A DNA stretch of 64,000 bases from the NCBI RefSeq assembly GCF_001421165.1, contig NZ_LMKB01000005.1, forward strand, positions 405,671-469,670. Reading direction: 5' to 3'. Shown piece after piece: positions 52,948 to 63,375 of the stretch (position 1 is its first letter; the number at the start of each line of letters is the position of its first letter). The notes below the pieces were generated by a model that worked only from the letters and a program-made list of their open reading frames with translations, searched no databases and had not been told where the DNA came from. This stretch comes from Frigoribacterium sp. Leaf8. Its GTDB lineage: Bacteria > Actinomycetota > Actinomycetes > Actinomycetales > Microbacteriaceae. A program made the position numbers and the translations under genes.

Positions 52948-52963
52948 TCGAACACCTGTTCGA
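52948..52963 (+). promoter_or_regulatory. LexA (SOS) box of dnaE2
   Basis: TCGAACACCTGTTCGA is a perfect match to the actinobacterial TCGAAC-N4-GTTCGA consensus. It lies 39 bases before the dnaE2 start. Confidence 0.93.
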
Positions 52964-53002
52964 ACGACCCGGCCGGGGGTTCAGCAGCCCGAGGTACCGA
53001 CC

Positions 53003-56000
53003 ATGAGCTTCACCCACCTGCGCGTCGCGTCGGCGTTCAGCGCCCACCACGGCACGGCGCACCCGAAGGCGCTCGTCGACGCCGCCGTCGCGGCGGGTGC
53101 CGACGCGGCGGCGATCACCGACCGGGACGGGCTGTACGGGGCGATCCGGCACGTCGGGGCCTGCCGGACGGCGGGCGTCGACCCGATCGTCGGGGTCGAG
53201 CTGGGCTGCCGGGACGACCGCGAGGGGTTCGTGGACGGTGGTGCCGTCGGAGGCGGGGCCGTCGGCGGGGTCGACCGCATCGTGGTGCTGGCGCACGGGG
53301 CGCGGGGCGGCGGGCCGGCGAAGGCGGGGTGGGCGGCGCTGTGCCGGCTGATCAGCGCGTCCCACGGTCGGGCCACCCGCCGCGCCAGCGGCAGCGCCAA
53401 CAGCGTGGCGACCATCGCCCGGTCCCGGGTGAGGGGCTTCGTCCAGGGCGAGACCGAGCCGGCGGCGACCGTGCTGCTGGGGCCCGACTCCGACGTGGGC
53501 CGACTGGTCCAGGCGGGGCGTCACAGCGAGGCCGCGGCGTCGCTCGCCGACTGGGCGGCGACGCTGCCGGGCGGCGTGGTGGTCGAGGTGGTCTGCCACC
53601 TGACCGAGCCGGGCGAGAGCCGCAGCATCCGGCACGCCGCCCGCATGCTCGAGTTGGCCGACCACGTCGGGGTGCCGGCCGTGCTCACGAACGCCGTGCG
53701 GTACCTCGATCCCGACGAGGCCGTCACGGCCGACGTGCTCGACTCGGCGGGGCACCTGGCCGCCCTCGGCTCGTTCCGGCCCCAACCGAACGCCCAGGCC
53801 TACCTCAAGCGCCCCGCCGACATGCGCCGACTGGCCCGTCTGGTGAGCGACGCCTCGTCGTTGCCCCGCAGCGTCGGAGACGAGATGCTCGCCGCCACCG
53901 AACGCCTGGCCGACCGGTGCCGACTCGACCCCGTCGCCGACCTCGGCTGGGGCCGCCCGAAGGTGCCGGAGCTCAGCGCGATCGGCGTCGACGGCGACCC
54001 CGACCAGGCGCTGTTCCGGCAGGCCCAGGCCGGCGTCACCGAACGCTTCGGCGACGCCGACCGTGCCCTGCGCGACAAGGTCGAGGACCGCATGCGCTAC
54101 GAACTCGGCATCATCACCGGGTTCGGCTTCGCCGGGTACTTCCTCACCGTGGCCGACGTCTCGGCACTGATGCGCGACCTGCGGGTGCGCAACGCGGCGC
54201 GGGGATCGGGGGCGGGCAGCCTCGTCACCTACCTGCTGCGCATCTCGAACGTCGACCCGATCGAGCACGACCTGCTGTTCGAACGGTTCCTCGGCAACAA
54301 GCGCGAGACCCTGCCCGACATCGACATCGACGTCGAGGCGGCGCGGCGGCACGAGGTCTACCGGGCGATCTTCGACCGGTACGGCAGCAACCGGGTCACG
54401 CTCATGTCGATGCAGTCCACCTACCGCGGACGCGGGGCGGTGCGCGACGCCGGTCTCGCGCTGGGCCTCGACGACGAGCAGATCGACCTCGTGGCCAAGA
54501 ACGTCTGGCGGTCGAACGCCCGAGACCTGCGCACGGCGATGGCCGAGAAACCCGAGCTGCGCGAGATCGCCGAACTCGCCCGGAGCAACGACCAGATCGA
54601 CCTGCTCGTCGATCTCAGCGAACGGCTAGACCGTCTGCCCCGGCACATCTCGATGCACCCGTGCGGGGTCATCCTCGGCGACTCCGACCTGCTCAGCACG
54701 ACCCCCGTCCAGCCCAGCGGCATCGGCCTGCCGATGAGCCAGTTCGACAAGTACGACATGAACGACGCCGGCCTGCTCAAGCTGGACGTCCTCGGCGTCC
54801 GCATGCAGAGCTCGCTCGCCTACGCCCTCGACGAGATCGAACGCGTCAACGGCCCCCGTGCCGCCCTCGCCGGCGCCCTGCCCGTCGACGTGCCCTACGT
54901 GAACCGCCAGGGTCGGATCGAGCTCGACGAGATCCCGCACGACGACGAGCCCACCTTCGAGGCGATCCGCACCACCCACACGCTCGGCATGTTCCAGATC
55001 GAGAGCCCCGGGCAGCGCGAGCTGATCGGCAAGATGCAGCCCGACCGCTACGAAGACCTCATCGCCGACATCTCGCTGTTCCGGCCCGGCCCGATGAAGG
55101 GCAACATGATCGCGCCGTTCCTCGACACCAAGCACGGATTCCAACAGCCCGACTACCTGCACCCGAGCTTCGCGTCGTTCCTCGACGACAGCTACGGGGT
55201 GGTCATCTACCACGAGCACGTGCTGCGCATCCTCGAGGCGACCATGCAGGTGTCGCTCGCCGAGGCCGACGAGATCCGACGGCACATGGGCAAGGGCGAC
55301 GACGACGCGCTCGAGGCCACCTTCCGCGAGCGCACCCGCGGCAACCTCGACCCCGCGACCGGGAGGCGACGCTTCGACGACGCCGCGGTCGACCGGATCT
55401 GGGCCGCGCTCAAGGGGTTCGGGTCGTTCGGCTTCTGCAAGGCCCACGGGGCCGCGTTCGCCCTGCCGACCTACCAGAGCGCGTGGTTGAAGACCCACTA
55501 CCCGGCCGAGTTCCTGGCGGGCGTCCTCACCCACGACCCGGGCATGTACCCGAAGCGGTTGCTGCTGACCGAGGCGCGACGCATGGGCGTCCCCGTGCTG
55601 CCGCTCGACGTCAACGCCTCGACCGACGTCTACCGGGTCGAGCGCCTCCGGCCGCCGGCGACCCCGATCGCGCCGACCCGGGTGGGCGACCTCGGTCTGC
55701 GGCTGTCGCTGGCCGACGTGCACGGCATCAGCGACGCCGAGTTGGCCCGGGTGGTCGTGAACCGTCCCTACGACTCGATCACCGACTTCTGGCAGCGGGC
55801 GACGCCGTCCCGATCGCTCTTCGAGCGCCTGGCGCAGGTCGGGGCGCTCGACTCGGTCGCCGGGCCCGGCCGCACCCGCGGCGACGTCCTGGCGCGGGTG
55901 CGGGCGCTCACCGGCCGGTCGTCGCGCCCGAAGGCCACCGACGTCGAGAACCAGCTCGACTTCTCGATCGACGACTCCGACACGGTGCCGACCGGCACGC

Positions 56001-56455
56001 CCGACGTCGACGCCCGGCAGCGGGTCGCCGACGAGCTCGACATCCTCTCGATGGAGGTCAGCGAACACGTGATCGAGAGCTACCGGCCCATGCTCGACGA
56101 CCTGGGCGTGGTGCGCGCCGCCGACCTGCGCGACCACTGGAACGGCACGACCGTGCTCGTGGCGGGCATCCGCATCGCGACCCAGACCCCGCCGATGCGC
56201 AGCGGCAAACGCGTGGTCTTCATCAGCCTCGACGACGGCAGCGGCTGCTCCGACTCCACGTTCTTCGAGGAGGCCCAGGCCCGCGCCGGCTCGCTGCTGT
56301 TCGGCACGCAGCTGATGGTGATCCAGGGACGCACGCGTCGCACCGGCGAGCGCGGCATCTCGCTCGAGGCCGAGAACGCGTGGGACCTCAAGGCGATGTG
56401 GCGCGACTGGAACGCGGCCCGCGCCTCCTCGTCCTTGGCCGTCGGCAACTCCTGA
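53003..56455 (+). CDS. dnaE2: Error-prone DNA polymerase DnaE2
   Basis: The 1150-residue C-family polymerase has a PHP domain (about 1-210), palm with RGSGAGSLVTYLLRISNVDP and catalytic PDIDIDVE, thumb/fingers (FRPGPMKGNM, GFCKAHGAAFALPTYQ) and an OB fold near 1050-1130. In family members it performs damage-induced mutagenic bypass with ImuA'/ImuB. The PHP opening is HLRVASAFSAHHG, so the usual His-X-His metal pair is altered. A perfect LexA box is upstream. The ATG at 53003 has GAGG before it. The last residues (VGNS) and the stop codon are encoded inside inverted-repeat copy D. Confidence 0.94.
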   Translation: MSFTHLRVASAFSAHHGTAHPKALVDAAVAAGADAAAITDRDGLYGAIRHVGACRTAGVDPIVGVELGCRDDREGFVDGGAVGGGAVGGVDRIVVLAHGARGGGPAKAGWAALCRLISASHGRATRRASGSANSVATIARSRVRGFVQGETEPAATVLLGPDSDVGRLVQAGRHSEAAASLADWAATLPGGVVVEVVCHLTEPGESRSIRHAARMLELADHVGVPAVLTNAVRYLDPDEAVTADVLDSAGHLAALGSFRPQPNAQAYLKRPADMRRLARLVSDASSLPRSVGDEMLAATERLADRCRLDPVADLGWGRPKVPELSAIGVDGDPDQALFRQAQAGVTERFGDADRALRDKVEDRMRYELGIITGFGFAGYFLTVADVSALMRDLRVRNAARGSGAGSLVTYLLRISNVDPIEHDLLFERFLGNKRETLPDIDIDVEAARRHEVYRAIFDRYGSNRVTLMSMQSTYRGRGAVRDAGLALGLDDEQIDLVAKNVWRSNARDLRTAMAEKPELREIAELARSNDQIDLLVDLSERLDRLPRHISMHPCGVILGDSDLLSTTPVQPSGIGLPMSQFDKYDMNDAGLLKLDVLGVRMQSSLAYALDEIERVNGPRAALAGALPVDVPYVNRQGRIELDEIPHDDEPTFEAIRTTHTLGMFQIESPGQRELIGKMQPDRYEDLIADISLFRPGPMKGNMIAPFLDTKHGFQQPDYLHPSFASFLDDSYGVVIYHEHVLRILEATMQVSLAEADEIRRHMGKGDDDALEATFRERTRGNLDPATGRRRFDDAAVDRIWAALKGFGSFGFCKAHGAAFALPTYQSAWLKTHYPAEFLAGVLTHDPGMYPKRLLLTEARRMGVPVLPLDVNASTDVYRVERLRPPATPIAPTRVGDLGLRLSLADVHGISDAELARVVVNRPYDSITDFWQRATPSRSLFERLAQVGALDSVAGPGRTRGDVLARVRALTGRSSRPKATDVENQLDFSIDDSDTVPTGTPDVDARQRVADELDILSMEVSEHVIESYRPMLDDLGVVRAADLRDHWNGTTVLVAGIRIATQTPPMRSGKRVVFISLDDGSGCSDSTFFEEAQARAGSLLFGTQLMVIQGRTRRTGERGISLEAENAWDLKAMWRDWNAARASSSLAVGNS

Positions 56456-56526
56456 CCCGTGTCGTCACCACGGCGGCCAGGGCCGCCGCTCGTCCGCGCA
56501 CGTCGCAGCAGCCAGGAATTGCCGAC
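56441..56526. repeat. Inverted-repeat element, copy D
   Basis: gtcggcaactcctg (56441-56454) faces caggaattgccgac (56513-56526), one mismatch. The left arm contains the dnaE2 stop codon; the right arm ends 22 bases before the next gene. A copy of the dispersed CCGCGCCTCCTC motif (56419-56430) lies just outside it. Confidence 0.8.
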
Positions 56527-56536
56527 ACCCCGTGCG

Positions 56537-56542
56537 TAGGGT
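56537..56542 (+). promoter_or_regulatory. -10 element of the hydroquinone-reductase-like gene
   Basis: TAGGGT-ggcgac-ATG, leaderless spacing. It gives the gene its own promoter just past repeat copy D. Confidence 0.5.
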
Positions 56543-56548
56543 GGCGAC

Positions 56549-57571
56549 ATGAGCGATCAGCAGGTCAAGGGCAGCTACGTCGAACCGGGTCAGGAGTACA
56601 CCCGCGACACCAACTACATCGAGGACCGCATCACGCGCGATGCCGTCGACGGGTGGCCGGTCGAGGCCGGTCGCTACCGCCTGGTCGCCGCCCGGGCCTG
56701 CCCCTGGGCGAACCGCAGCGTCATCTCGCGACGCCTGCTCGGACTGGAGGACGCGATCTCGCTCGGCCTGCCCGGCCCCACGCACGACGCCCGCAGCTGG
56801 ACCTTCGACCTCGACCCCGACGGTCGCGACCCCGTCCTCGGCATCGAACGCCTCCAAGAGGCGTTCTTCGCCCGCACGCCCGACTACCCGCGCGGCATCA
56901 CCGTGCCGGCGATCGTCGACGTGCCGAGCGGCAAGGTCGTCACGAACGACTTCCCCCAGATCACCCTCGACTTCGCGACCGAGTGGACCGCCCACCACCG
57001 TGAGGGTGCCCCCGACCTCTACCCCGAGTCCCTCCGCGGCGAGATCGACGAGGTGAACGCCGTGGTCTTCCACGACGTCAACAACGGGGTCTACCGCGCC
57101 GGTTTCGCCGGGTCGCAGAAGAGCTACGAGCGGGCCTACCGCACCCTCTTCGAGCGGCTCGACTGGTTGTCCGAGCGACTGGCCGGTCAGCGCTACCTCG
57201 TGGGCGACACCATCACCGAGGCCGACATCCGGCTGTTCACCACGCTCGCCCGGTTCGACGCCGTCTACCACGGGCACTTCAAGTGCAACCGGAACAAGCT
57301 CAGCGAGATGCCGGTGCTCTGGGCCTACGCCCGCGACCTGTTCCAGACCCCTGGGTTCGGCGACACGATCGACTTCGACCAGATCAAGGCGCACTACTAC
57401 GTCGTGCATTCCGACATCAACCCGACGGGCATCGTCCCGGTCGGTCCGGACGCCTCGGGATGGCTCACCGACCACGGGCGCGAGCAGCTCGGTGGCCGCC
57501 CCTTCGGCGACGGCACTCCCCCGGCACCGCCCCGCGCCGGCGAAGAGGTGCCGACGCTCGTCGGGGCCTGA
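56549..57571 (+). CDS. Glutathionyl-hydroquinone reductase-like GST-family protein
   Basis: The 340-residue xi-class GST-like protein has the catalytic Cys51 in RACPWANRSVISRRLLGL, a thioredoxin-fold N-half and a helical C-half (NGVYRAGFAGSQKSYERAYRTLFERLDWL). The family reduces thiol-hydroquinone conjugates. Most actinobacteria make mycothiol rather than glutathione, so the natural thiol partner may be mycothiol. The DksA-like gene follows after 11 bases, probably in the same transcript. Confidence 0.9.
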   Translation: MSDQQVKGSYVEPGQEYTRDTNYIEDRITRDAVDGWPVEAGRYRLVAARACPWANRSVISRRLLGLEDAISLGLPGPTHDARSWTFDLDPDGRDPVLGIERLQEAFFARTPDYPRGITVPAIVDVPSGKVVTNDFPQITLDFATEWTAHHREGAPDLYPESLRGEIDEVNAVVFHDVNNGVYRAGFAGSQKSYERAYRTLFERLDWLSERLAGQRYLVGDTITEADIRLFTTLARFDAVYHGHFKCNRNKLSEMPVLWAYARDLFQTPGFGDTIDFDQIKAHYYVVHSDINPTGIVPVGPDASGWLTDHGREQLGGRPFGDGTPPAPPRAGEEVPTLVGA

Positions 57572-57582
57572 GGCACCGCCTC

Positions 57583-57918
57583 GTGCTCGATCCCTCGGAC
57601 CGGTTGCGCACCACACGCGACGAGGCCCTGGCGCTGGCCGCGCGACTGCTCGGGGACATGGAGGCGGTGGCCGCGGCCCGCGAGGGAGCCAACGTCGACG
57701 ACGAGCACGACCCCGAGGGGTCCACGATCGCCTACGAACGGTCGCAGCTCGACGCCGTCCGGCGATCGGCCCTCGAACGCGCCGCCGACGCCGAGGCCGC
57801 CCTGGCCCGGCTCGCCGACGGCACCTTCGGGCGCTGCGAGCGATGTGCGGCCCGGATCGGCGACGCTCGGCTCGAGGCGCGACCCACCGCCCGACTCTGC
57901 ATCGACTGCGCGAGCTGA
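57583..57918 (+). CDS. DksA/TraR-type zinc-finger protein
   Basis: The 111-residue product has an acidic helical N-terminus and a C-terminal C4 finger, CERCAARIGDARLEARPTARLCIDC. DksA/TraR proteins reach into the RNA polymerase secondary channel, but small actinobacterial versions are not well characterised. GTG 57583, the first start after the upstream stop, is used; the frame is also open within the previous gene. Its stop is followed at once by CCGCGCCTCCTG. Confidence 0.82.
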   Translation: MLDPSDRLRTTRDEALALAARLLGDMEAVAAAREGANVDDEHDPEGSTIAYERSQLDAVRRSALERAADAEAALARLADGTFGRCERCAARIGDARLEARPTARLCIDCAS

Positions 57919-57975
57919 CCCGCGCCTCCTGCAGGCGCCTCGTCCCGCGCCCACAGCGGGGGCGTCAGCGGGGCG

Positions 57976-58692
57976 TCAGCCCCAGATGCGAGCGATCTGC
58001 TCGTCGAGGAACGACTCGAACCAGGCGTCGCGGTCGGTGACGACGTCGGTGAGGTGACCGAAGAGCTCGAAGCTGAGATGCCCGTAGAGGGCCGTCCAGG
58101 CGGTGATGCCCGCGGCCAGCACACCGGGGGCGACCGACGCCCCGAGGCCCTGGGCGAGCTGCGTGAACTCGTCGGCCAGGCCGGCTCGCACGGGCATCGC
58201 CCGCAACGTGGCTCCGCTCGCCGCCGCGTCGTCGACCGCCCCGAGCAGGAGCAGCCCCACCGCGATCGCCGGTTCGACGGTGTCGACGGGGGCCGCGTAC
58301 CCGGGGACGGGTGAGCCGTAGAGCAGGGCGTAGCGGTGCGGGTCGGCGATCGCCCAGCGACGGGTCGCACGGGCCGTCTCGCGGAAGCGCTCCTGGTGGT
58401 CGGCCCGGTCGACGTCCTGCTCGGCCCGACGGGCGGCCTCGGCGAGGTCGACGTAGGCGTCGGTGATCAGGCGGGTCAGCAGGGCGTCGCGGCTCGGGAA
58501 GTACCGGTAGATCGCCGAGGACGCCATGCCCAGGTCGCGCGCGACGGCGCGCACCGACAGGGCGGCCGCTCCCACCTCGGCCAGCTGCCGGTGGGCCGAG
58601 GCGAGGGCGCGCTCGGCGATCTCGGTCCGTGCGCGCTCGCGGACGCCCCCCACGGCCCGGTCGCGTCCGTCGTCCCCTGCGTTCGTGGTCAT
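57976..58692 (-). CDS. TetR-family regulator
   Basis: The 238-residue product has a TetR DNA-binding domain (about 22-68; LSVRAVARDLGMASSAIYRYFPSRDALLTRL lies in it) and a TetR_C-like ligand domain. It is divergent from the NAD(P)-dependent epimerase gene, with two GAGAGC-ACC-GCTCTY palindromes between them. It therefore probably represses that gene and itself. The ATG at 58692 has CAGGAT-cggggc upstream, near-leaderless. Confidence 0.88.
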   Translation of the reverse strand: MTTNAGDDGRDRAVGGVRERARTEIAERALASAHRQLAEVGAAALSVRAVARDLGMASSAIYRYFPSRDALLTRLITDAYVDLAEAARRAEQDVDRADHQERFRETARATRRWAIADPHRYALLYGSPVPGYAAPVDTVEPAIAVGLLLLGAVDDAAASGATLRAMPVRAGLADEFTQLAQGLGASVAPGVLAAGITAWTALYGHLSFELFGHLTDVVTDRDAWFESFLDEQIARIWG

Positions 58693-58729
58693 GCCCCGAT
58701 CCTGTCGTCCGAGAGCACGCGACACAAAC

Positions 58730-58793
58730 GAGAGCACCGCTCTTGCGTGTCGGGCCGCCCGACCCTAGGGTCAGATCCGAGAGCACCGCTCTC
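58730..58793. promoter_or_regulatory. Paired TetR operators
   Basis: GAGAGCACCGCTCTT (58730-58744) and GAGAGCACCGCTCTC (58779-58793) are palindromes with three-base centres, 49 bases apart, in the intergenic region. A half-site, gagagcac, lies at 58711. The second site ends 24 bases before the epimerase start. Confidence 0.7.
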
Positions 58794-58817
58794 GCTCATC
58801 GCCCCCAGGAGGACCCC

Positions 58818-59741
58818 ATGCCCACCCATCTCGTCGTCGGAGCCGGAGCCATCGGCACCCCCCTCGTCCGCCGCCTCGCCGAGCGGGGCGACACCGTGCG
58901 CGTCGCCACCCGCCGCGGCACCGCGATCGCCGGGGCCGCCCCGTTCACGCTCGACGCCAAGGACGCCGCCGCCCTGACGAACGCGGCCCACGGCGTCGAC
59001 ACGATCGTGGTCTGTTCGAACCCGCCCTACCCCGCATGGGGCGTCGAGTGGCCGGCCATCACCACGGCCCTGATCGAGACGGCCTCCACCACAGGGGCGC
59101 GCATCGTGCTGATGGGCAACCTCTACGGCCACGGGCCGGTGTCCGAGCCGATGACCGAGCATACGCCCCTCGCCTCCGCCGAGGGGAAGGGCAGGGTGCG
59201 TGCCGACAGCTGGCAGCGGCTCCTGGCCGCGGCCGACCGGGGCGTCCGGGCCGTCGAGGTGCGCGCGAGCGACTACTTCGGGCCCGGTGCCGGGCGCAAC
59301 GCCCACCTCGGCAGCGACTTCTTCGGGCCGCTCGTCGCGGGCCGCACCGCCCACGCGGTCGGCGACGTGACCCAGCCGCACGCCTGGGCGTACCTGCCCG
59401 ACGTCGTCTCGACCCTCGTGGCCGCCATCGACCGCGACGAGTGGGGACGCGCCTGGCTGACGCCGCACGCCACCCACGCCTCACGGGTCGCGATCGCCGA
59501 GGAGGCGCGGCGCCGCTACGGCCTGACCGGTCGCGTCCGCCCGTGGAACCCGCTGCTGTGGGCCGGCCTGACCCGCACGGTGCCGTTCCTCCGCGAGGTG
59601 AGGGCGATGCAGTACCAGTTCGACTCGCCCTTCGTCGTGGACTCGTCCGAGAGCGAACGCCTGCTCGAGATCGGACCGACCCCGTGGCCCGAGGCGCTGG
59701 ACGCGACGATCGCGGCCGCCCGCGACGCCGTGCGTCGGTGA
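58818..59741 (+). CDS. NAD(P)-dependent epimerase/atypical SDR
   Basis: The 307-residue product opens with a Rossmann motif, HLVVGAGAIGTPLVRRLAERG, and continues in the style of NAD-dependent epimerases (VVCSNPPYPAWG, LMGNLYGHGP, VRASDYFGPGAG). The canonical YxxxK is not obvious, so it is an atypical SDR; substrate unknown. AGGAGGA five bases before ATG 58818 is a strong ribosome site. It is probably controlled by the divergent TetR gene. The TGA stop lies within the left arm of repeat copy E. Confidence 0.87.
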   Translation: MPTHLVVGAGAIGTPLVRRLAERGDTVRVATRRGTAIAGAAPFTLDAKDAAALTNAAHGVDTIVVCSNPPYPAWGVEWPAITTALIETASTTGARIVLMGNLYGHGPVSEPMTEHTPLASAEGKGRVRADSWQRLLAAADRGVRAVEVRASDYFGPGAGRNAHLGSDFFGPLVAGRTAHAVGDVTQPHAWAYLPDVVSTLVAAIDRDEWGRAWLTPHATHASRVAIAEEARRRYGLTGRVRPWNPLLWAGLTRTVPFLREVRAMQYQFDSPFVVDSSESERLLEIGPTPWPEALDATIAAARDAVRR

Positions 59742-59829
59742 CTCCTGACTCCTGTCGCCCGCGCACGACGACGGCCCCTGCCCCCGGGGACGTCCCGCGA
59801 CGGCGCGACGGGAAGAAGGAGTTGCCGAC
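59734..59829. repeat. Inverted-repeat element, copy E
   Basis: gtcggtgactcctg (59734-59747, two changes from consensus) faces aaggagttgccgac (59816-59829, one change). ACTCCTG is doubled in the left arm. The left arm contains the stop codon of the upstream gene. Confidence 0.65.
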
Positions 59830-59972
59830 GCGACCGACGGTTCCCCGAGGTCACAGCAGACCCCCACGCGCCGCCCTTCCCCGACGGCCGCACGCCGCCG
59901 TACGCTGACAGCACCCCGGCGACGACGCCGCACGACGGCCGACTCGCCCCGATCGACGACGATTGGTGCTCC

Positions 59973-61214
59973 ATGACGCTGACCGCGAGCCGTCCGCCCC
60001 GCGACGTCGGGCCGCAGCGCCGGGTGGTGCGCGACTCGTGGGACCGCGCCTCCCGGCACCGGCTCGATCCCGACGGCCTGCCCCGACTCGAGCTGCCCGA
60101 GGACGACCTCGACGACTGGCGTCGGGACCACCCGTTGGCGCTCGCGCTGCCCGTGGTGCGTCGTCTGCTCACGGACGACGTCTCGGGCTCGGGACTGCTC
60201 GTCGCGCTGGGCGACGAGCACGGACGCCTGCTCTGGGTCGAGGGCGACCACGCGGCCCGCCGCCGCGCCGAGGACATGCTGTTCGTCGCCGGTGCGGGCT
60301 GGTCGGAGTCGCGGGTCGGCACCTCGGCCCCGGGCACCGCCCTCGTGCTCGACCGGGGCGTGCAGATCCGCGGCGACGAGCACTGGAACCACCGCGTGCG
60401 GGCCTGGAGCTGCACGGCCGTCCCGGTCCACGATCCCGTCGACGGGCACGTCATCGGAGTCGTCGACATCACGGGAGACGAGCGGGCGGCCGGCTCGTTG
60501 ACGCTGCCCCTGGTCACGGCGACCGTCGCGGCCGTGGAGGCGCACCTCGCGCTCCTGGGGTTCGCCGCGGTCGATCGCGTCCCGACCCGCACCCCCCGGC
60601 GGCCGGTCCGATCCGGTCCGGACTCCCCCGCCGGCCTGACGACCCTGGGCCGTGACGAAGCCGTCCTCACGGTCGGGGACGGATGCATCGCGCTGGGTGC
60701 CCGGCACTCCGAGATCATGACCTTGCTCGCCCACCGGACCGCCGGCTACACCGCTCACGAATTGGCCGACGCGGTCTACGGCGACGTCGACGCGGTGACC
60801 ACCCTGCGTCCCGAGATGGTGCGCCTGCGGCACGTCGTCGAGGCCCTCGACCCCACGCTGGTCCCCCTGTCGCGCCCGTACCGCCTGCCCCGCCCGGTCG
60901 CCCTCGACCTCGACGCGCTCGTCGGGCTCGTCGACCGCGGCGCCCACCGCGCCGCCGTGCGAGCCGACACCGGCCCGGCGCTGCCCTCGTCCACGGCACC
61001 CGGCGTCGTGGCGCTGCGGGTCGAGGTCGCGGCGACCGTCCGGGACGCGCTGCTCACCGGCGGGTCGATCGAGAGCCTGGTGTCCTACTCCGAGTCGGAC
61101 GCGGGTCGCGACGACGTGCGCGTGCTGCTCGAGCTGCTGCGTCGGCTTCCGCCGGGATCGCCCCGGCGGACGCACCTGGTCGCGCACCTCGAGGCGCTCG
61201 GTGGCCGGGACTGA
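59973..61214 (+). CDS. GAF-domain transcriptional regulator
   Basis: The 413-residue product has an N-terminal helical part, a GAF domain (about 68-185; [43 protein letters not shown]) and a C-terminal region with a probable winged helix near 245-290 ([24 protein letters not shown]). It resembles the GAF parts of AcoR-type activators but lacks the AAA+ and Fis domains. It directly precedes the aldehyde dehydrogenase gene, its likely target. Confidence 0.85.
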   Translation: MTLTASRPPRDVGPQRRVVRDSWDRASRHRLDPDGLPRLELPEDDLDDWRRDHPLALALPVVRRLLTDDVSGSGLLVALGDEHGRLLWVEGDHAARRRAEDMLFVAGAGWSESRVGTSAPGTALVLDRGVQIRGDEHWNHRVRAWSCTAVPVHDPVDGHVIGVVDITGDERAAGSLTLPLVTATVAAVEAHLALLGFAAVDRVPTRTPRRPVRSGPDSPAGLTTLGRDEAVLTVGDGCIALGARHSEIMTLLAHRTAGYTAHELADAVYGDVDAVTTLRPEMVRLRHVVEALDPTLVPLSRPYRLPRPVALDLDALVGLVDRGAHRAAVRADTGPALPSSTAPGVVALRVEVAATVRDALLTGGSIESLVSYSESDAGRDDVRVLLELLRRLPPGSPRRTHLVAHLEALGGRD

Positions 61215-61308
61215 CGCGCAACCGGATGCAACCCCGCCCGACGTAGCCTGCCGCCAGCGGCGGGCGACCCCCGCCACCGACCCGACACCGTCGTCGAAAG
61301 GGACCGTC

Positions 61309-62849
<1,541 letters not shown>

Positions 62850-62850
<1 letters not shown>

Positions 62851-63353
62851 TGACGCCAGAGCAGACGGCCGCCGCCGCGCCGGCAGCGGCAGCAGCCGAG
62901 GAGGCGCGGGTCGGCGCGGTCACGCCGGCCCACGCCTCCGGGACGGTCGCCGCCACCCCCTCCCGGGTCGACGTCTCCCCCGAGGCGGCGGCGTTCCTCG
63001 TGTCCCTGACGGCGCAGCACGGCCCGCTGATGTTCCACCAGTCGGGTGGCTGCTGCGACGGTTCGTCGCCGATGTGCTACCCCGTCGGGTTCTTCCGGGT
63101 GGGAGCCGTCGACGTCCACCTGGGCGACCTGCACGTCGACGGGATCGACCCGATCGAGGTCTACATGTCCCGGAGCCAGTTCGAGTACTGGAAGTACACG
63201 CACCTCACGATCGACGTCGTGCCGGGCCGCGGGGCCGGGTTCTCGATCGAGAGCCCGGAAGGCCGGCGGTTCCTGATCAGGTCACGACTGCTGGACGACG
63301 ACGAGCTGCGGGCGTTCGGGCTCGACGACGCGGTGGGCGACACCCCGGCCTGA
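62850..63353 (+). CDS. DUF779 Cys-rich protein
   Basis: The 167-residue product has a ~45-residue Ala-rich head, then DUF779 with FHQSGGCCDGSSPMCY and SQFEYWKYTHLTIDVVPGRG. The conserved cysteines suggest metal or thiol chemistry. It is tightly coupled to the aldehyde dehydrogenase, an association common in bacteria, so an accessory role is inferred. Part of the head (EEARVG) is encoded by a copy of the dispersed GAGGAGGCGCGG motif, unlike conserved family members. Confidence 0.85.
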
Positions 63354-63375
63354 TCGGCCGACGCCGCCCGGGGAC

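Noticed and set aside
51365-53002. Apparent N-terminal extension of dnaE2 to give a 1696-residue protein
   Set aside because: The extension is antisense to the FUSC-like gene and lies upstream of the LexA box and ribosome site. DnaE2 homologues begin near MSFTHLRVAS at 53003.
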